A program made the translations under genes and the position numbers. From positions 1,612,001 to 1,676,000 of the forward strand of contig NZ_OU963893.1 in the NCBI RefSeq assembly GCF_918797525.1: DNA of 64,000 nt, given 5' to 3'. Below, in pieces: positions 12,280 through 22,519 of the stretch (the stretch's first letter is position 1; every line of letters starts with the position of its first letter). The notes beneath the pieces are model-generated. The model did not search any database. It saw nothing but the letters and a program-made list of their open reading frames with translations, and was not told the DNA's origin. The stretch comes from an unidentified bacterial endosymbiont. Its GTDB lineage: Bacteria > Pseudomonadota > Gammaproteobacteria > Enterobacterales > Enterobacteriaceae.

Positions 12280-13737
12280 ATGACGATAACTCCACAACAA
12301 CTGATTGCGCTGCTACCGCTGCTGATCGTCGGATTGACGGTGGTGGTTGTGATGCTCTCCATTGCGTGGCGACGCAATCACTTCCTGAATGCGACCCTGT
12401 CCGTTTTGGGTCTGAACGCTGCGTTGGTTTCCCTCTGGTTTGTTGGCCAGGCGGGCGCGATGGACGTCACCCCGCTGATGCGCGTTGACGGCTTCGCCAT
12501 GCTGTACACCGGTCTGGTGCTGCTGGCAAGCCTGGCGACCTGTACCTTCGCCTATCCGTGGCTCGAAGGCTACAAAGACAACAAAGAAGAGTTTTACCTG
12601 CTGGTACTGATTGCCTCCCTGGGTGGTATTTTGCTGGCCAACGCCAACCATATGGCTGCGCTGTTCCTCGGGATTGAGCTTATCTCCGTGCCGCTGTTCG
12701 GCCTGATTGGCTACGCTTTTCGTCAGAAACGTTCTCTGGAAGCGAGCATTAAATACACCATTCTGTCTGCGGCTGCGTCGTCATTCCTGCTTTTCGGTAT
12801 CGCGCTGGTTTACGCCCAGACGGGTAACCTCTCCTTCCTGGCCATCGGCAAGAGCCTCGGCGACGGCATGCTGCACGAGCCGCTGATGCTGGCGGGTCTG
12901 GGCATGATGATTGTTGGCCTCGGCTTTAAACTCTCTCTGGTGCCATTCCATCTGTGGACGCCAGACGTTTACCAGGGCGTGCCGGCTCCGGTTTCGACCT
13001 TCCTGGCGACGGCGAGCAAAATCGCTATCTTCGGTGTAGTGATGCGTCTGTTCCTGTACGCGCCGGTCGGTGACAGTGAAGCGGTTCGCGTGGTGCTGGG
13101 TATTATCGCCTTTGTGTCGATCATCTTCGGTAACGTGATGGCGCTGAGCCAGACCAACATCAAACGTCTTCTCGGTTACTCGTCTATCTCCCATCTGGGC
13201 TATCTGCTGGTGGCGCTGATTGCGCTGCAGAGCGGAGAGATGTCGATGGAAGCTGTGGGCGTGTATCTGGCCGGTTACCTGTTCAGCAGCCTCGGCGCGT
13301 TCGGCGTGGTGAGCCTGATGTCCAGCCCGTTCCGTGGCCCGGATGCAGATTCTCTGTTCTCCTACCGTGGCCTGTTCTGGCACCGTCCGATTTTGTCTGC
13401 AGTAATGACCGTAATGATGCTGTCGCTGGCGGGTATTCCGATGACGCTGGGCTTTATCGGTAAGTTTTACGTGCTAGCCGTGGGTGTTCATGCCGGTCTG
13501 TGGTGGCTGACGGCGGGGGTTGTTATCGGCTCCGCGATTGGTCTTTACTACTACCTGCGCGTTGCCGTGAGCCTGTACCTGAGCGCGCCTTCGCAGCTCA
13601 CCCGCGATGCGCCGACCAACTGGCAGTATAGCGCCGGGGGGATCGTGGTGCTCATTTCCGCGCTGCTGGTGCTGATCTTCGGTATTTATCCTCAGCCGCT
13701 GATTGATATCGTGCAGCGAGCGATGCCGCTGATGTAA
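12280..13737 (+). CDS. nuoN: NADH-quinone oxidoreductase subunit N
   Basis: NuoN is the third antiporter-like membrane subunit and the last gene of the nuo operon. It has 485 aa and 14 hydrophobic segments. Recognisable signatures are [17 protein letters not shown] (about 127-143) and [20 protein letters not shown] (about 211-230). The stop at 13735-13737 is directly followed by a strong intrinsic terminator, so the operon ends here, and the next gene (cheV) runs toward it from the other side. Confidence 0.97.
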   Translation: MTITPQQLIALLPLLIVGLTVVVVMLSIAWRRNHFLNATLSVLGLNAALVSLWFVGQAGAMDVTPLMRVDGFAMLYTGLVLLASLATCTFAYPWLEGYKDNKEEFYLLVLIASLGGILLANANHMAALFLGIELISVPLFGLIGYAFRQKRSLEASIKYTILSAAASSFLLFGIALVYAQTGNLSFLAIGKSLGDGMLHEPLMLAGLGMMIVGLGFKLSLVPFHLWTPDVYQGVPAPVSTFLATASKIAIFGVVMRLFLYAPVGDSEAVRVVLGIIAFVSIIFGNVMALSQTNIKRLLGYSSISHLGYLLVALIALQSGEMSMEAVGVYLAGYLFSSLGAFGVVSLMSSPFRGPDADSLFSYRGLFWHRPILSAVMTVMMLSLAGIPMTLGFIGKFYVLAVGVHAGLWWLTAGVVIGSAIGLYYYLRVAVSLYLSAPSQLTRDAPTNWQYSAGGIVVLISALLVLIFGIYPQPLIDIVQRAMPLM

Positions 13738-13741
13738 AAAC

Positions 13742-13767
13742 AAAAAACCCGCCTCGGCGGGTTTTTT
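13742..13767. terminator. Bidirectional terminator after nuoN
   Basis: AAAAAACCCGCC, a TC turn and GGCGGGTTTTTT form a perfect stem flanked by A and T runs. It works on the plus strand for nuoN. On the minus strand it could stop transcripts coming from cheV, although REP repeats lie in between. Confidence 0.93.
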
Positions 13768-13774
13768 GTTTTCT

Positions 13775-13820
13775 CCCTCTCCCCGTGGGAGAGGGCCGGG
13801 GTGAGGGCACCAGCCCGCAC
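13775..13820. repeat. Enterobacterial intergenic repeat with GGGAGAGGG hairpin
   Basis: CCCTCTCCC-CGT-GGGAGAGGG is a perfect 9-bp stem, followed by CCGGGGTGAGGGCACCAG. This layout is a familiar dispersed intergenic repeat in Enterobacter-like genomes. A diverged hairpin of the same flavour is seen after yojI at 54240-54269. Confidence 0.7.
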
Positions 13821-13831
13821 AGAGTAAAACA

Positions 13832-13899
13832 TGCCTAGCGGCGCTACGCTTGCAGGGCCTACGGGTTTTGTAGGTCGGGTAAGCGTAGCGCCACCCGAC
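13832..13899. repeat. REP pair (BIME-like) between nuoN and cheV
   Basis: Two REP-like units face each other. The minus-strand unit at 13832-13862 reads GTAGGCCCTGCAAGCGTAGC on its own strand. The plus-strand unit at 13870-13899 reads GTAGGTCGGGTAAGCGTAGC. A third copy lies at 35242-35271 between nrdB and nrdA. The right unit ends exactly at the cheV stop codon. Confidence 0.8.
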
Positions 13900-14903
13900 T
13901 AAGCCAGTTGCTTGCGGCTAATCAACGGCCCGTCAATCTTCTTCATCGACCGGTCCAGCACTTCCTCAATCACCGACGACAGCTCGTTCAGCTCAAATTT
14001 CGCCACATAGCCGTCCGCCTTCACTTTACGTATATGATCTTCGTTGGCATTGCCCGAAAGCGAGGAGTGGATCACCACCGGAATGTCTTTCAGGAACGGA
14101 TCGGTTTTAATTTTGCGCGTCAGCGTGAAACCGTCCATCTCCGGCATCTCGAGGTCGGTCAGCACCAGGGCGATTTTATCGGTGATCGGTACACCCTCGG
14201 CCTGTGCCTGCGTCGCCAGCGTGCCTATTTTTTCCCACGCGTCTCTCCCGGTGATATGCAACTGCGCCGGGATTTTCATCGCCTGAAGCCCTTTTTCAAG
14301 CATTGAGCGAGCCACTTTTGAATCTTCCGCAACAATCGCGACCGAGCCGGGCTTAATGTTGAATGTAGAGGTCTTCAGATTCGTGGCGTGCAGATCGTGG
14401 TTGGCCGGGGTGATGTCGTAGAGGATCTGCTCCACGTCCAGCACCATCGCCAGGTCGTTGGTATCGCTCTTCTCGTCCAGGCAGGCAATACTGGTGATGT
14501 AACGTCCGCTAACGGCGGTTTCAGCCGCATGGACCTGCTTCCAGTCCAGACGCATGATGTTCTCGACCGACTCCACGGCAAACGCCTGCACACTACGGGC
14601 ATACTCGGTGATCAGCAGAATGTTCAGTCCGGTTGTCGGCTTACAGCCTGCCACGGCGGCGAGGTCAATCACCGGGATCACCTGGTCGCGAATATTCACC
14701 ATCCCCATCAGCGGCGACTTCATACCCGCCGGTTTGGTGAATGTTGGCATCGGCACAATTTCGCGCAGCTTAAACACGTTAATGCCAAACAGTTCGGATT
14801 TGTTTTCGTTCAAAGAGGCGCCAAGACGGAACAGCAACAGTTCAAAACGGTTCGACAGGGTGAGATTCGCCCTGTCATCAATATCTTTCTGGAAATTATC
14901 CAT
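13899..14903 (-). CDS. cheV: Chemotaxis coupling protein CheV
   Basis: CheV is a hybrid chemotaxis adaptor. An N-terminal CheW-like domain (about residues 15-165) links receptors to the CheA kinase, and a C-terminal receiver domain (about 185-320) carries the phosphoacceptor D250 in LVLTDLEMPEMDG, with the acidic pair E193-D194. E. coli K-12 lacks the gene, but Salmonella has it at the same place beside nuoN. A flagellar sigma-28-like promoter lies upstream (14938-14964), which fits membership in the late flagellar regulon. The start at 14903 has GAGGG a few bases upstream. It is a monocistronic gene convergent with nuoN. Confidence 0.93.
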   Translation of the reverse strand: MDNFQKDIDDRANLTLSNRFELLLFRLGASLNENKSELFGINVFKLREIVPMPTFTKPAGMKSPLMGMVNIRDQVIPVIDLAAVAGCKPTTGLNILLITEYARSVQAFAVESVENIMRLDWKQVHAAETAVSGRYITSIACLDEKSDTNDLAMVLDVEQILYDITPANHDLHATNLKTSTFNIKPGSVAIVAEDSKVARSMLEKGLQAMKIPAQLHITGRDAWEKIGTLATQAQAEGVPITDKIALVLTDLEMPEMDGFTLTRKIKTDPFLKDIPVVIHSSLSGNANEDHIRKVKADGYVAKFELNELSSVIEEVLDRSMKKIDGPLISRKQLA

Positions 14904-14937
14904 TCTACCCTCAAGAGAAATGCTGACCTTTTACTCG

Positions 14938-14964
14938 TTATCGGCACCCTGAGGGAAAAATGAA
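14938..14964 (-). promoter_or_regulatory. Sigma-28 (FliA)-like promoter for cheV
   Basis: On the minus strand an exact GCCGATAA (plus strand 14938-14945) is preceded at the consensus 11-nt spacing by TTCATTTT (14957-14964), which matches the TAAAGTTT element at 5 of 8 positions. The start codon of cheV is 35 nt downstream of the -10 element. This ties cheV to the flagellar regulon. Confidence 0.8.
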
Positions 14965-14967
14965 GGA

Positions 14968-15885
14968 CTAAACGCTGACCTGCGCGAAATCTTCCGCCAG
15001 CTCACATGCCGGGAAGACCTCCCGACACTCCGCCAGCAGGCTTTCACCACCCCGCGCGTCATAGCGCGAGCTGATGTGGGTAACAATCAATTTCCCCACC
15101 TTCGCATCACGGGCAAGCTGCGCCGCCTGGCGCGCAGAACTGTGGCCGCGCCCGTTGGCTTTCTCCTCCATCGCCGATTCCAGCGTGGCTTCATGCACCA
15201 TCACATCCACGCCCTGCGCAAGCAGTCGGGCAGCAGGGCACGGCGCGGTATCGCCAAAAATCGCCAGCTTCTTACCCGGCTGAGGCTGCGCGAGATAATC
15301 CCGACCGTTGATCGCGCGACCATCCTCAAGCGTGATGGTTTCGCCCTGTTTCAGACGCTGGAACAGCGGCCCTGGCTTCACGCCGTCAGCGATTAACGCA
15401 GTGGCATCCAGCGCACCGGGTTTGTCATGCGCTTCGATGCGGTAGCCGTAGCACTCAATCGGATGATTAAGCGGTCGGGCGGTCACCTTATAAACGCCGT
15501 CATCGAAGACCACACCTTCGGCAATCTCTACGACCTTCAGCGGATAATCTGTCCAGGATCCGCTCAGGCGCAGGGTAGATTCAACAAATTCGGCAATACC
15601 TTTAGGCCCGTAGATCGTGAGCGGATGCGTAATACCCGCCATTGAGCGGCTGCACAGCAGGCCGGGCAGGCCAAAGAGATGATCGCCGTGCAAATGGGTG
15701 ATAAAGATCGTATCCAGCTTGCCCGGATGGTAAGCGGTGCGCAGCAACTGGTGCTGAGTGCCTTCGCCGCAGTCAAACAGCCACAATCCGCTTCGGGTAG
15801 GGTGCTGCAAATCCAGCAGGATTGCCGTCACGTTCCGGGAGCGGGTTGGCACGCCGGCGGACGTGCCCAAAAAAATCAGTTCCAT
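14968..15885 (-). CDS. rbn: Ribonuclease BN / RNase Z-family nuclease
   Basis: Rbn (ElaC) is a zinc-dependent metallo-beta-lactamase-fold RNase of the tRNase Z family. It acts on tRNA 3' ends and can be an exo- or endonuclease in E. coli. The metal-binding motif THLHGDH is at residues 63-69 (H64, H66, D68, H69), with later ligands in FGDTAPC and HISSRYD. I start it at ATG 15885 ([13 protein letters not shown], 305 aa, family length). The open frame extends 36 codons further upstream but into the promoter region of the divergent elaA, with no homology there. It is transcribed away from elaA. Confidence 0.95.
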   Translation of the reverse strand: MELIFLGTSAGVPTRSRNVTAILLDLQHPTRSGLWLFDCGEGTQHQLLRTAYHPGKLDTIFITHLHGDHLFGLPGLLCSRSMAGITHPLTIYGPKGIAEFVESTLRLSGSWTDYPLKVVEIAEGVVFDDGVYKVTARPLNHPIECYGYRIEAHDKPGALDATALIADGVKPGPLFQRLKQGETITLEDGRAINGRDYLAQPQPGKKLAIFGDTAPCPAARLLAQGVDVMVHEATLESAMEEKANGRGHSSARQAAQLARDAKVGKLIVTHISSRYDARGGESLLAECREVFPACELAEDFAQVSV

Positions 15886-15955
15886 AATGCAATCAGCCCT
15901 TTGCTGAATGGGAAGGGGTTTAGTATAACGGGAGAAACTCAGCAAGGAGACTGAC

Positions 15956-16417
15956 ATGATCCAGTGGCACGATTTACACCACAGCGAACTCACCGTTAAT
16001 GCGCTGTACGCCCTACTAAAACTGCGCTGCGAAGTGTTTATAGTGGAACAAACCTGCCCGTATCAGGATATCGATGGCGATGACCTGGTCGGCGACAATC
16101 GTCACATCCTCGGCTGGCGGGATAACGAACTGGTGGCGTATGCGAGGATTCTGAAAAGCGAAAGCGATTTTGAGCCCGTGGTGATTGGCCGCGTCATTAT
16201 TAGCGCTAAGGCGCGGGGGGAAAAGCTGGGATATACGTTGATGGAGAAAACGCTGGAAACATGCCAAAAACAGTGGCCGGACAAAGCGTTATACCTCGGC
16301 GCGCAGGCGCACCTGCAGCCCTTCTACGCCCATTTTGGCTTCACACCGGTGACGGACATTTATGACGAAGACGGCATTCCCCACATTGGGATGGCGAAAG
16401 AAGCGAAACAGGCGTAG
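15956..16417 (+). CDS. elaA: GNAT-family acetyltransferase ElaA
   Basis: ElaA is a small putative N-acetyltransferase of unknown substrate. The acetyl-CoA binding core is visible as [18 protein letters not shown] at residues 78-95. At 153 aa it equals the E. coli protein. It has a clear AAGGAG ribosome binding site at 15943-15948. It diverges from rbn across 70 bp and is followed after 53 nt by elaB. Confidence 0.94.
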   Translation: MIQWHDLHHSELTVNALYALLKLRCEVFIVEQTCPYQDIDGDDLVGDNRHILGWRDNELVAYARILKSESDFEPVVIGRVIISAKARGEKLGYTLMEKTLETCQKQWPDKALYLGAQAHLQPFYAHFGFTPVTDIYDEDGIPHIGMAKEAKQA

Positions 16418-16470
16418 TGGCAACTCGTTGACTATAGTTAGCTAACTGGTGAACTAACATGGAGAAAAAT

Positions 16471-16773
16471 ATGTCATTTCAATCCTGGGATAACCGTATC
16501 GATGACGACCTGGCTTTACTGAGCGAAACGCTGGAAGAGGTGTTACGTTCGTCGGGCGACCCTGCCGATCAAAAATACATTGAGCTGAAAGAACGTGCCG
16601 AACAGGCGTTGCACGAGGTGAAATCTCGCGTCAGCCAGGCCTCTGATTCCACCTATTATCGTGCCAAAAAAGCGGTATACCGTGCCGATGATTATGTGCA
16701 TGAAAAACCGTGGCAGGGGATTGGCATTGGCGCCGCCGCAGGCCTGGTGCTGGGGCTGCTGTTAGCTCGCCGC
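16471..16773 (+). CDS. elaB: Stress-related tail-anchored membrane protein ElaB
   Basis: ElaB belongs to the DUF883 family. It has an alpha-helical, charged cytoplasmic part and a C-terminal glycine-rich membrane anchor (GIGIGAAAGLVLGLLLARR, the last 19 residues). In E. coli it is linked to stationary phase and stress survival, and related proteins (YqjD) bind ribosomes. I choose the ATG at 16471 (100 residues), because GGAG at 16461-16464 is correctly spaced for it. The in-frame ATG at 16459 has no such signal. Confidence 0.93.
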
Positions 16774-16872
16774 TAACCCCCTCTCACACGCTTAACCCCT
16801 CCCTGTACGTGGGTACTGCACAATATCGTCAGTACCCCGTATACTATGAGGTTTTAGCAGGGAGAGGCTCGC

Positions 16873-18168
16873 GTGCATTCGATTTTCCTCGCGCTGGAAC
16901 ATCTGCGCAACCAGCTTGTGTCAGCATTACCCGCTACACCCGGTTTACGTCATTTCGACGCCGCTTTCCCGTTAAACGACGCTTTCGACCCGCTGGCATG
17001 GCTGGGGGCGCAACACGCATTTCCCCAATTCTACTGGCAGCAGCGTAACGGTGACGAAGAGCTGGCGGCGCTCGGGGCCGTCGCTCATTTTACCTCTCTG
17101 GCCAGCGCCTCGCGGTTTTTGCACCAGCAGAATGCGCATCAGGATACCCGAATTTGCGGACTCAACGCCTTCAACCCGCAGCGCGGCAGCCTGTTTTTAC
17201 CGCGTCTGCTCTGGCGACGAAATGCCGGAACGGCCACCCTGCGCCTGCAGTTGTGGAGTGAGCGCTCGCTCGCCGATGATGCCCGCGCTGCAGAGGACTT
17301 TTTACATCAACTGCAAAACGCCAACGCGATCCGCCCGCTCTCTGTGAAGGTTATGCTGGAAACGCACCGTCCGCAAAAAAGCGAATGGCTGCGCCTGGTC
17401 CGCCAGGCGACGGACGCCATTGCTCACGGCAATGTTGAGAAGGTGGTACTCGCTCGTGCCACCGATATTGCGTTCAACCAGCCGCTTAACGCCGTGGCGT
17501 TGATAGCCGCCAGCCGGGCGCTGAATTTCAATTGCTACCACTTCTGCATGGTATTTGATGCCCGCAACGCCTTTCTCGGCTCAACGCCTGAGCGTCTGTG
17601 GCGGCGTCGCGGTACGCTGCTACGCACGGAAGCGCTGGCGGGAACGGTTGCCAGCCATACTGACGAAAAACAGGCCCAGCGCCTTGGCGACTGGCTGATG
17701 AAAGACGATAAAAATCAGCGTGAAAATATGCTGGTTGTGGAAGATATCTGCCAGCGATTGCAAAACGCTACCCTAACGCTGGAAGTCTTGCCCGCTCAGG
17801 TTGTCCGGCTGCGAAAAGTTCAGCATCTGCGCCGCTGCATCTGGACGGAGCTGGATGACGCCAGCGATGAGCTTTGCCTGCAATGGCTCCAGCCAACGGC
17901 GGCGGTTGCTGGCCTGCCGCGTCAGGCTGCACGTGAATTCATTGATAAAGTGGAACCTTTTGATCGTGAATGGTACGCCGGTTCCGCGGGCTATTTATCC
18001 CCAGAACAAAGTGAATTCTGCGTGGCGTTACGTTCCGCCCGCGTTGAGGGTAGCGCCCTGCGGCTGTACGCCGGGGCGGGGATTGTCAGTGGATCTGACC
18101 CGGAACAGGAGTGGCAGGAGATAGAAAACAAAGCCGCGGGGCTGCGTTCTCTGCTCCTTAGGGATTAA
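16873..18168 (+). CDS. menF: Isochorismate synthase MenF
   Basis: MenF converts chorismate to isochorismate, the first committed step of menaquinone synthesis. The chorismate-binding domain fills the C-terminal 270 residues, with the catalytic pair K190 ([11 protein letters not shown]) and E240 ([10 protein letters not shown]) and the signature [11 protein letters not shown]. It starts at a GTG (16873) preceded by GGGAGAGG, and the 431-aa length equals the E. coli enzyme. The N-terminal third is less conserved. An 88-nt gap separates it from menD. The gene heads the men cluster. Confidence 0.96.
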   Translation: MHSIFLALEHLRNQLVSALPATPGLRHFDAAFPLNDAFDPLAWLGAQHAFPQFYWQQRNGDEELAALGAVAHFTSLASASRFLHQQNAHQDTRICGLNAFNPQRGSLFLPRLLWRRNAGTATLRLQLWSERSLADDARAAEDFLHQLQNANAIRPLSVKVMLETHRPQKSEWLRLVRQATDAIAHGNVEKVVLARATDIAFNQPLNAVALIAASRALNFNCYHFCMVFDARNAFLGSTPERLWRRRGTLLRTEALAGTVASHTDEKQAQRLGDWLMKDDKNQRENMLVVEDICQRLQNATLTLEVLPAQVVRLRKVQHLRRCIWTELDDASDELCLQWLQPTAAVAGLPRQAAREFIDKVEPFDREWYAGSAGYLSPEQSEFCVALRSARVEGSALRLYAGAGIVSGSDPEQEWQEIENKAAGLRSLLLRD

Positions 18169-18256
18169 TACTGTTTCGCGCAATCCCGATTCATATCAAA
18201 ATAGCGAATTTTTCTATTATTTATACTGTGTCGTATTCTTGATACCGGACAATCTC

Positions 18257-19927
18257 ATGTCAGTAAGTTCTTTTAACCGACGCTGGGCGACGGTGATCCT
18301 CGAAGCCCTGACTCGCCATGGCGTAAGGCATGTGTGCATTGCGCCGGGTTCTCGCTCCACCCCATTGACGCTGGCGGCGGCGCAGAACCAGGCCTTTATT
18401 CATCACACCCATTTTGACGAGCGCGGGCTTGGCCATCTGGCTTTGGGGCTGGCGAAAGTCAGCAAACAGCCTGTGGCGGTGATTGTTACCTCCGGTACCG
18501 CGGTGGCGAACCTCTATCCGGCCATTATTGAAGCCGGGCTAACCGGGGAAAAACTGATCCTGCTGACGGCAGATCGCCCGCCGGAGCTTATCGACTGTGG
18601 CGCGAACCAGGCGATTCGCCAGCCGGGTCTCTTCGCTTCTCACCCTTCGCAGACGATCTCGCTACCTCGTCCGACGCGGGACATACCCGCCAGCTGGCTG
18701 GTATCGACGCTCGATCATGCTGTGGCGTCATTGCACGGCGGCGCGCTACATATCAACTGTCCGTTTGCCGAGCCGTTGTACGGTGAAATGGATGACGCGG
18801 GGCTGGCCTGGCAGCAATCACTCGGCGACTGGTGGGAAAGCGAAACCCCGTGGCTGCACGGGCAGACGCATCTGGAAAGTGCGAAACAGCGCGACTGGGT
18901 CTTCTGGCGACAAAAGCGCGGCGTGGTCGTTGCCGGGCGCATGAGTGCCGCCGAAGGAAAACAGGCTGCCGAATGGGCGCAAACGCTGGGCTGGCCGCTG
19001 ATTGGCGATGTGCTGTCTCAGACCGGGCAACCCTTACCCTGTGCCGATCTTTGGCTCGGCAACGCCAGGGCCGTAACCGAGCTTTCGCAGGCGCAGATTG
19101 TGGTCCAGCTTGGCGCAAGCCTTACCGGCAAACGGCTGCTGCAGTGGCAAGCGACCTGCGCGCCGCAAGAGTACTGGCTGGTGGATCAGCTGGAAGGGCG
19201 GCTCGATCCGGCGCACCACCGCGGGCGCCGCCTGGTCAGTGAGATTGCTGCCTGGCTGGAACGGCATCCGGCTGAAAAACGTAAACCCTGGGCCGTTGCG
19301 ATCCCGGAACTTTCACGCCAGGCGTGGGCGCTCACCCGTGCGCGGTGCGAAGGTTTTGGTGAAGCGGAGCTGGCGCATCGCATCCGTCATTGTCTGCCTG
19401 AGCAAGGGCAGCTGTTTGTCGGCAATAGCCTGGTGGTACGCCTGATTGATGCCTTCTCACAGCTTCCTGCGGGATACCCGGTATACAGTAATCGCGGCGC
19501 CAGCGGGATTGATGGGTTAATCTCTACGGCGGCGGGCGTACAGCGCGCCAGCGCCAAATCGACCCTGGCGATCGTCGGCGATCTCTCGGCGCTGTATGAC
19601 CTTAATGCCCTGGCGCTGCTGCGCCAGGTCCCGGCGCCGTTTGTGTTGATCGTGGTAAACAACAATGGCGGGCAGATTTTCTCCCTGCTGCCGACGCCGC
19701 AAAATGAACGTGAACGTTTCTATTTGATGCCGCAGAACGTACAGTTTGAACATGCCGCAGCGATGTTTAGCCTGAAATATCATCGTCCGCAAAGCTGGGC
19801 TGAGCTTGACGCGGCGCTGAACACCGCCTGGCGACAGCCCGGCGCAACGCTGATAGAGCTGGTGGTGAACGATGCCGACGGCGCGCAAACGCTGCAGCAC
19901 CTGCTGGCGCAGGTAAGCCACCTATGA
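18257..19927 (+). CDS. menD: SEPHCHC synthase MenD
   Basis: MenD is a thiamine-diphosphate enzyme that joins 2-oxoglutarate (with loss of CO2) to isochorismate. The ThDP-activating glutamate is E55 in [10 protein letters not shown], and the ThDP/Mg motif [17 protein letters not shown] followed by [12 protein letters not shown] lies in the C-terminal domain. I start at ATG 18257 ([10 protein letters not shown], 556 aa, same length as E. coli), not at an in-frame ATT/ATG-like codon upstream. The stop overlaps menH by 4 nt. Confidence 0.96.
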   Translation: MSVSSFNRRWATVILEALTRHGVRHVCIAPGSRSTPLTLAAAQNQAFIHHTHFDERGLGHLALGLAKVSKQPVAVIVTSGTAVANLYPAIIEAGLTGEKLILLTADRPPELIDCGANQAIRQPGLFASHPSQTISLPRPTRDIPASWLVSTLDHAVASLHGGALHINCPFAEPLYGEMDDAGLAWQQSLGDWWESETPWLHGQTHLESAKQRDWVFWRQKRGVVVAGRMSAAEGKQAAEWAQTLGWPLIGDVLSQTGQPLPCADLWLGNARAVTELSQAQIVVQLGASLTGKRLLQWQATCAPQEYWLVDQLEGRLDPAHHRGRRLVSEIAAWLERHPAEKRKPWAVAIPELSRQAWALTRARCEGFGEAELAHRIRHCLPEQGQLFVGNSLVVRLIDAFSQLPAGYPVYSNRGASGIDGLISTAAGVQRASAKSTLAIVGDLSALYDLNALALLRQVPAPFVLIVVNNNGGQIFSLLPTPQNERERFYLMPQNVQFEHAAAMFSLKYHRPQSWAELDAALNTAWRQPGATLIELVVNDADGAQTLQHLLAQVSHL

Positions 19928-20700
19928 TCCTCGCAGGCGCGCAGCAGACCGGGAGACCAGGCAACCCCTGGCTGGTCTTTTTGCATGGTTTCTCCGGCGA
20001 TGGCCGCGAGTGGCAGCCGGTTGGCGAGACGCTAAGCGATTACCCCCGGCTGTATCTTGATTTGCCCGGACACGGGCGCTCCGCCGATGTCACGGTATCC
20101 AGTTTCGCACAGACCAGTGAATTACTCACCCGCACCCTTATTAGTTACAACATACTTAACCACTGGCTGGTGGGGTACTCCCTCGGCGGCCGTATTGCGA
20201 TGTATCACGCCTGCCGGCAGCCGAAAGGGCTATGCGGCGTGGTGGTGGAGGGTGCACATCCTGGCCTGCAGGATGCCCGTGCGCGCGCGGCCCGGTTCGG
20301 ATCCGATCGTATCTGGGCGAGCCGTTTTCGCACGGAGCCGCTGGATAACGTCTTCGCCGACTGGTATCAACAGCCGGTGTTTGCCGCCCTGACGGATGCA
20401 CAGCGTAAGGCGCTGGTTAGCCTGCGCAGCCAGAATCATGGCGTAAACCTGGCGGCGATGTTTGAGGCCACAACCCTCGCCGCACAGCCCGATTTGCGGG
20501 CTGCCCTCCGCGCGCGGGATTTCCCTTTTTACTTTCTCTATGGCGAACGGGATAGCAAGTTCGCGGCCATCGCCGCCGGACTGCATGCTGAGCGCCATGT
20601 TATTCCCCACGCCGGACACAATGCCCATCGGGAAAACCCCGAGGCGGTTGCTGCGTGTCTGGCTCAGATACTGCGTCTTCGAACAAAGGACACTCTATGA
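19924..20700 (+). CDS. menH: SHCHC synthase MenH
   Basis: MenH is an alpha/beta hydrolase-fold lyase that removes pyruvate from SEPHCHC to give SHCHC. The catalytic triad is complete: S86 in GYSLGG, D210 in YGERDSKF and H232 in PHAGHNAH. The oxyanion segment [11 protein letters not shown] is at 20-30. The protein has 258 aa, slightly longer than the E. coli version at the C terminus. It overlaps menD by 4 nt at its start and menB by 4 nt at its end. Confidence 0.95.
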   Translation: MILAGAQQTGRPGNPWLVFLHGFSGDGREWQPVGETLSDYPRLYLDLPGHGRSADVTVSSFAQTSELLTRTLISYNILNHWLVGYSLGGRIAMYHACRQPKGLCGVVVEGAHPGLQDARARAARFGSDRIWASRFRTEPLDNVFADWYQQPVFAALTDAQRKALVSLRSQNHGVNLAAMFEATTLAAQPDLRAALRARDFPFYFLYGERDSKFAAIAAGLHAERHVIPHAGHNAHRENPEAVAACLAQILRLRTKDTL

Positions 20701-21554
20701 TCTATCCTGATGAACATATGCTGTATGCGCCAGTTGAATGGCAAGACTGCTCCGAAGGCTACACCGACATTCGTTACCACAAATCCGCCGACGGCATTGC
20801 CAAAATCACCATCAACCGCCCGCAGGTGCGTAACGCCTTCCGCCCGCTGACCGTCAAAGAGATGATTCAGGCCCTGGCGGATGCGCGCTATGACGACAAC
20901 ATCGGCGTGATTATTCTGACTGGCGAAGGGGACAAAGCCTTCTGCTCAGGGGGCGATCAGAAAGTGCGTGGCGACTACGGCGGATACCAGGATGACGCAG
21001 GTACCCACCACCTGAACGTGCTCGATTTCCAGCGCCAGATCCGCACCTGCCCAAAACCGGTTGTCGCTATGGTCGCAGGCTTCTCCATCGGCGGCGGTCA
21101 CGTGCTGCACATGATGTGTGACCTGACAATTGCCGCCGAGAACGCCATCTTTGGCCAGACCGGCCCGAAAGTTGGCTCCTTCGACGGTGGCTGGGGCGCA
21201 TCGTATATGGCGCGTATCGTCGGGCAGAAGAAAGCCCGCGAAATCTGGTTCCTGTGCCGTCAGTACAACGCCGAGGAGGCGCTGGATATGGGCCTGGTCA
21301 ACACCGTAGTGCCCGTTGCTGAGCTGGAAAAAGAGACCGTGCGCTGGTGTCGTGAAATGCTGCAAAACAGCCCGATGGCGCTGCGCTGCCTGAAGGCGGC
21401 ACTGAATGCCGACTGCGACGGTCAGGCTGGTCTGCAGGAGCTGGCGGGCAATGCCACCATGCTGTTCTACATGACCGAAGAGGGCCAGGAAGGACGCAAC
21501 GCGTTTAATGAAAAACGCCAGCCGGACTTCAGCAAATACAAACGGAACCCGTAA
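20697..21554 (+). CDS. menB: DHNA-CoA synthase MenB
   Basis: MenB is a crotonase-fold enzyme that cyclises o-succinylbenzoyl-CoA to 1,4-dihydroxy-2-naphthoyl-CoA. The oxyanion-hole segment [12 protein letters not shown] is at 81-92 and the second active-site stretch [15 protein letters not shown] at 153-167, with S161 and D163. I use the ATG at 20697 ([10 protein letters not shown], 285 aa, identical in length to E. coli) that overlaps the menH stop as ATGA. An upstream in-frame ATG inside menH is unlikely. Confidence 0.96.
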   Translation: MIYPDEHMLYAPVEWQDCSEGYTDIRYHKSADGIAKITINRPQVRNAFRPLTVKEMIQALADARYDDNIGVIILTGEGDKAFCSGGDQKVRGDYGGYQDDAGTHHLNVLDFQRQIRTCPKPVVAMVAGFSIGGGHVLHMMCDLTIAAENAIFGQTGPKVGSFDGGWGASYMARIVGQKKAREIWFLCRQYNAEEALDMGLVNTVVPVAELEKETVRWCREMLQNSPMALRCLKAALNADCDGQAGLQELAGNATMLFYMTEEGQEGRNAFNEKRQPDFSKYKRNP

Positions 21555-22519
21555 TGCGGCGCGCGCAGGTTTACCGCTGGCAGATACCGATGGACGCGGG
21601 CGTGGTGCTGCGTGAACGGCGGTTACAAACCCGTGACGGTTTTTTGCTGCATCTCCGGCACGGCGAGCGGGAAGGGTGGGGCGAAGTCTCGCCGTTGCCG
21701 GGCTTTAGCCAGGAATCGCTGGATGATGCGCAATCTGCCCTGCTGGCCTGGACGCGCGGGTGGCGTGAAGGCGCCTGCCCGCAACTGCCGGAGGTGCCTT
21801 CCGCCGCCTTCGGCATCAGCTGTGCGCTGGCAGAGCTTGACGGCAGTTTGCCTGACGCGGCCAATTATCGCGCCGCACCGCTCTGCACCGGCGACCCGGA
21901 TGCGCTTTTTGCGTTGCTTACCGCCATGCCTGGCGAGAAAGTGGCGAAAATCAAAGTCGGGTTGTACGAGGCGGTACGCGACGGCATGGTCGTTAACCTG
22001 CTGCTGGAAGCCATTCCCGATCTGCGCCTGCGGCTGGATGCTAACCGGGCCTGGACCCCGCTCAAGGCGCAGCAGTTTGCAAAGTATGTCAACCCGGCGT
22101 ACCGCAGCCGCATCGCCTTTCTGGAAGAGCCGTGCAAAACCCGCGACGACTCCCGCACCTTTGCCCGGGAAACGGGTATCGCCATTGCGTGGGATGAAAG
22201 CCTGCGCGAGCCTGATTTTGCGTTTGTCGCCGAGCCGGGCGTGAGTGCGGTGGTGATCAAACCGATGCTCACCGGCAGCCTGGCGAAGGTCCGCGAGCAG
22301 GTCGCGGCGGCCCATGCTTCAGGGCTGACGGCGGTGATCAGCTCCTCTCTTGAGTCCAGTCTTGGCCTGACGCAGCTGGCGCGCATCGCTGCATGGCTGA
22401 CCCCGGATACCATCCCGGGCCTCGATACGTTGAGCCTGATGCAGTCCCAGCTTATCCGCCAGTGGCCGGAAAGCCCGCTGCCGTGCCCCGGCGTTGAGGC
22501 GCTGGAGCCGCTGCTATGA
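21554..22519 (+). CDS. menC: o-Succinylbenzoate synthase MenC
   Basis: MenC is an enolase-superfamily enzyme that dehydrates SHCHC to o-succinylbenzoate. The conserved catalytic and metal residues can be read: K134 (KIKVGLYEA), D162 (RLDANRAW), E191 (FLEEPC), D214 (AWDES) and K236 (VVIKPML). It has 321 aa, one more than E. coli. The start overlaps the menB stop by one base (TAATG), and the menC stop overlaps menE by 4 nt. This preserves coupled translation through the operon. Confidence 0.96.
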   Translation: MRRAQVYRWQIPMDAGVVLRERRLQTRDGFLLHLRHGEREGWGEVSPLPGFSQESLDDAQSALLAWTRGWREGACPQLPEVPSAAFGISCALAELDGSLPDAANYRAAPLCTGDPDALFALLTAMPGEKVAKIKVGLYEAVRDGMVVNLLLEAIPDLRLRLDANRAWTPLKAQQFAKYVNPAYRSRIAFLEEPCKTRDDSRTFARETGIAIAWDESLREPDFAFVAEPGVSAVVIKPMLTGSLAKVREQVAAAHASGLTAVISSSLESSLGLTQLARIAAWLTPDTIPGLDTLSLMQSQLIRQWPESPLPCPGVEALEPLL

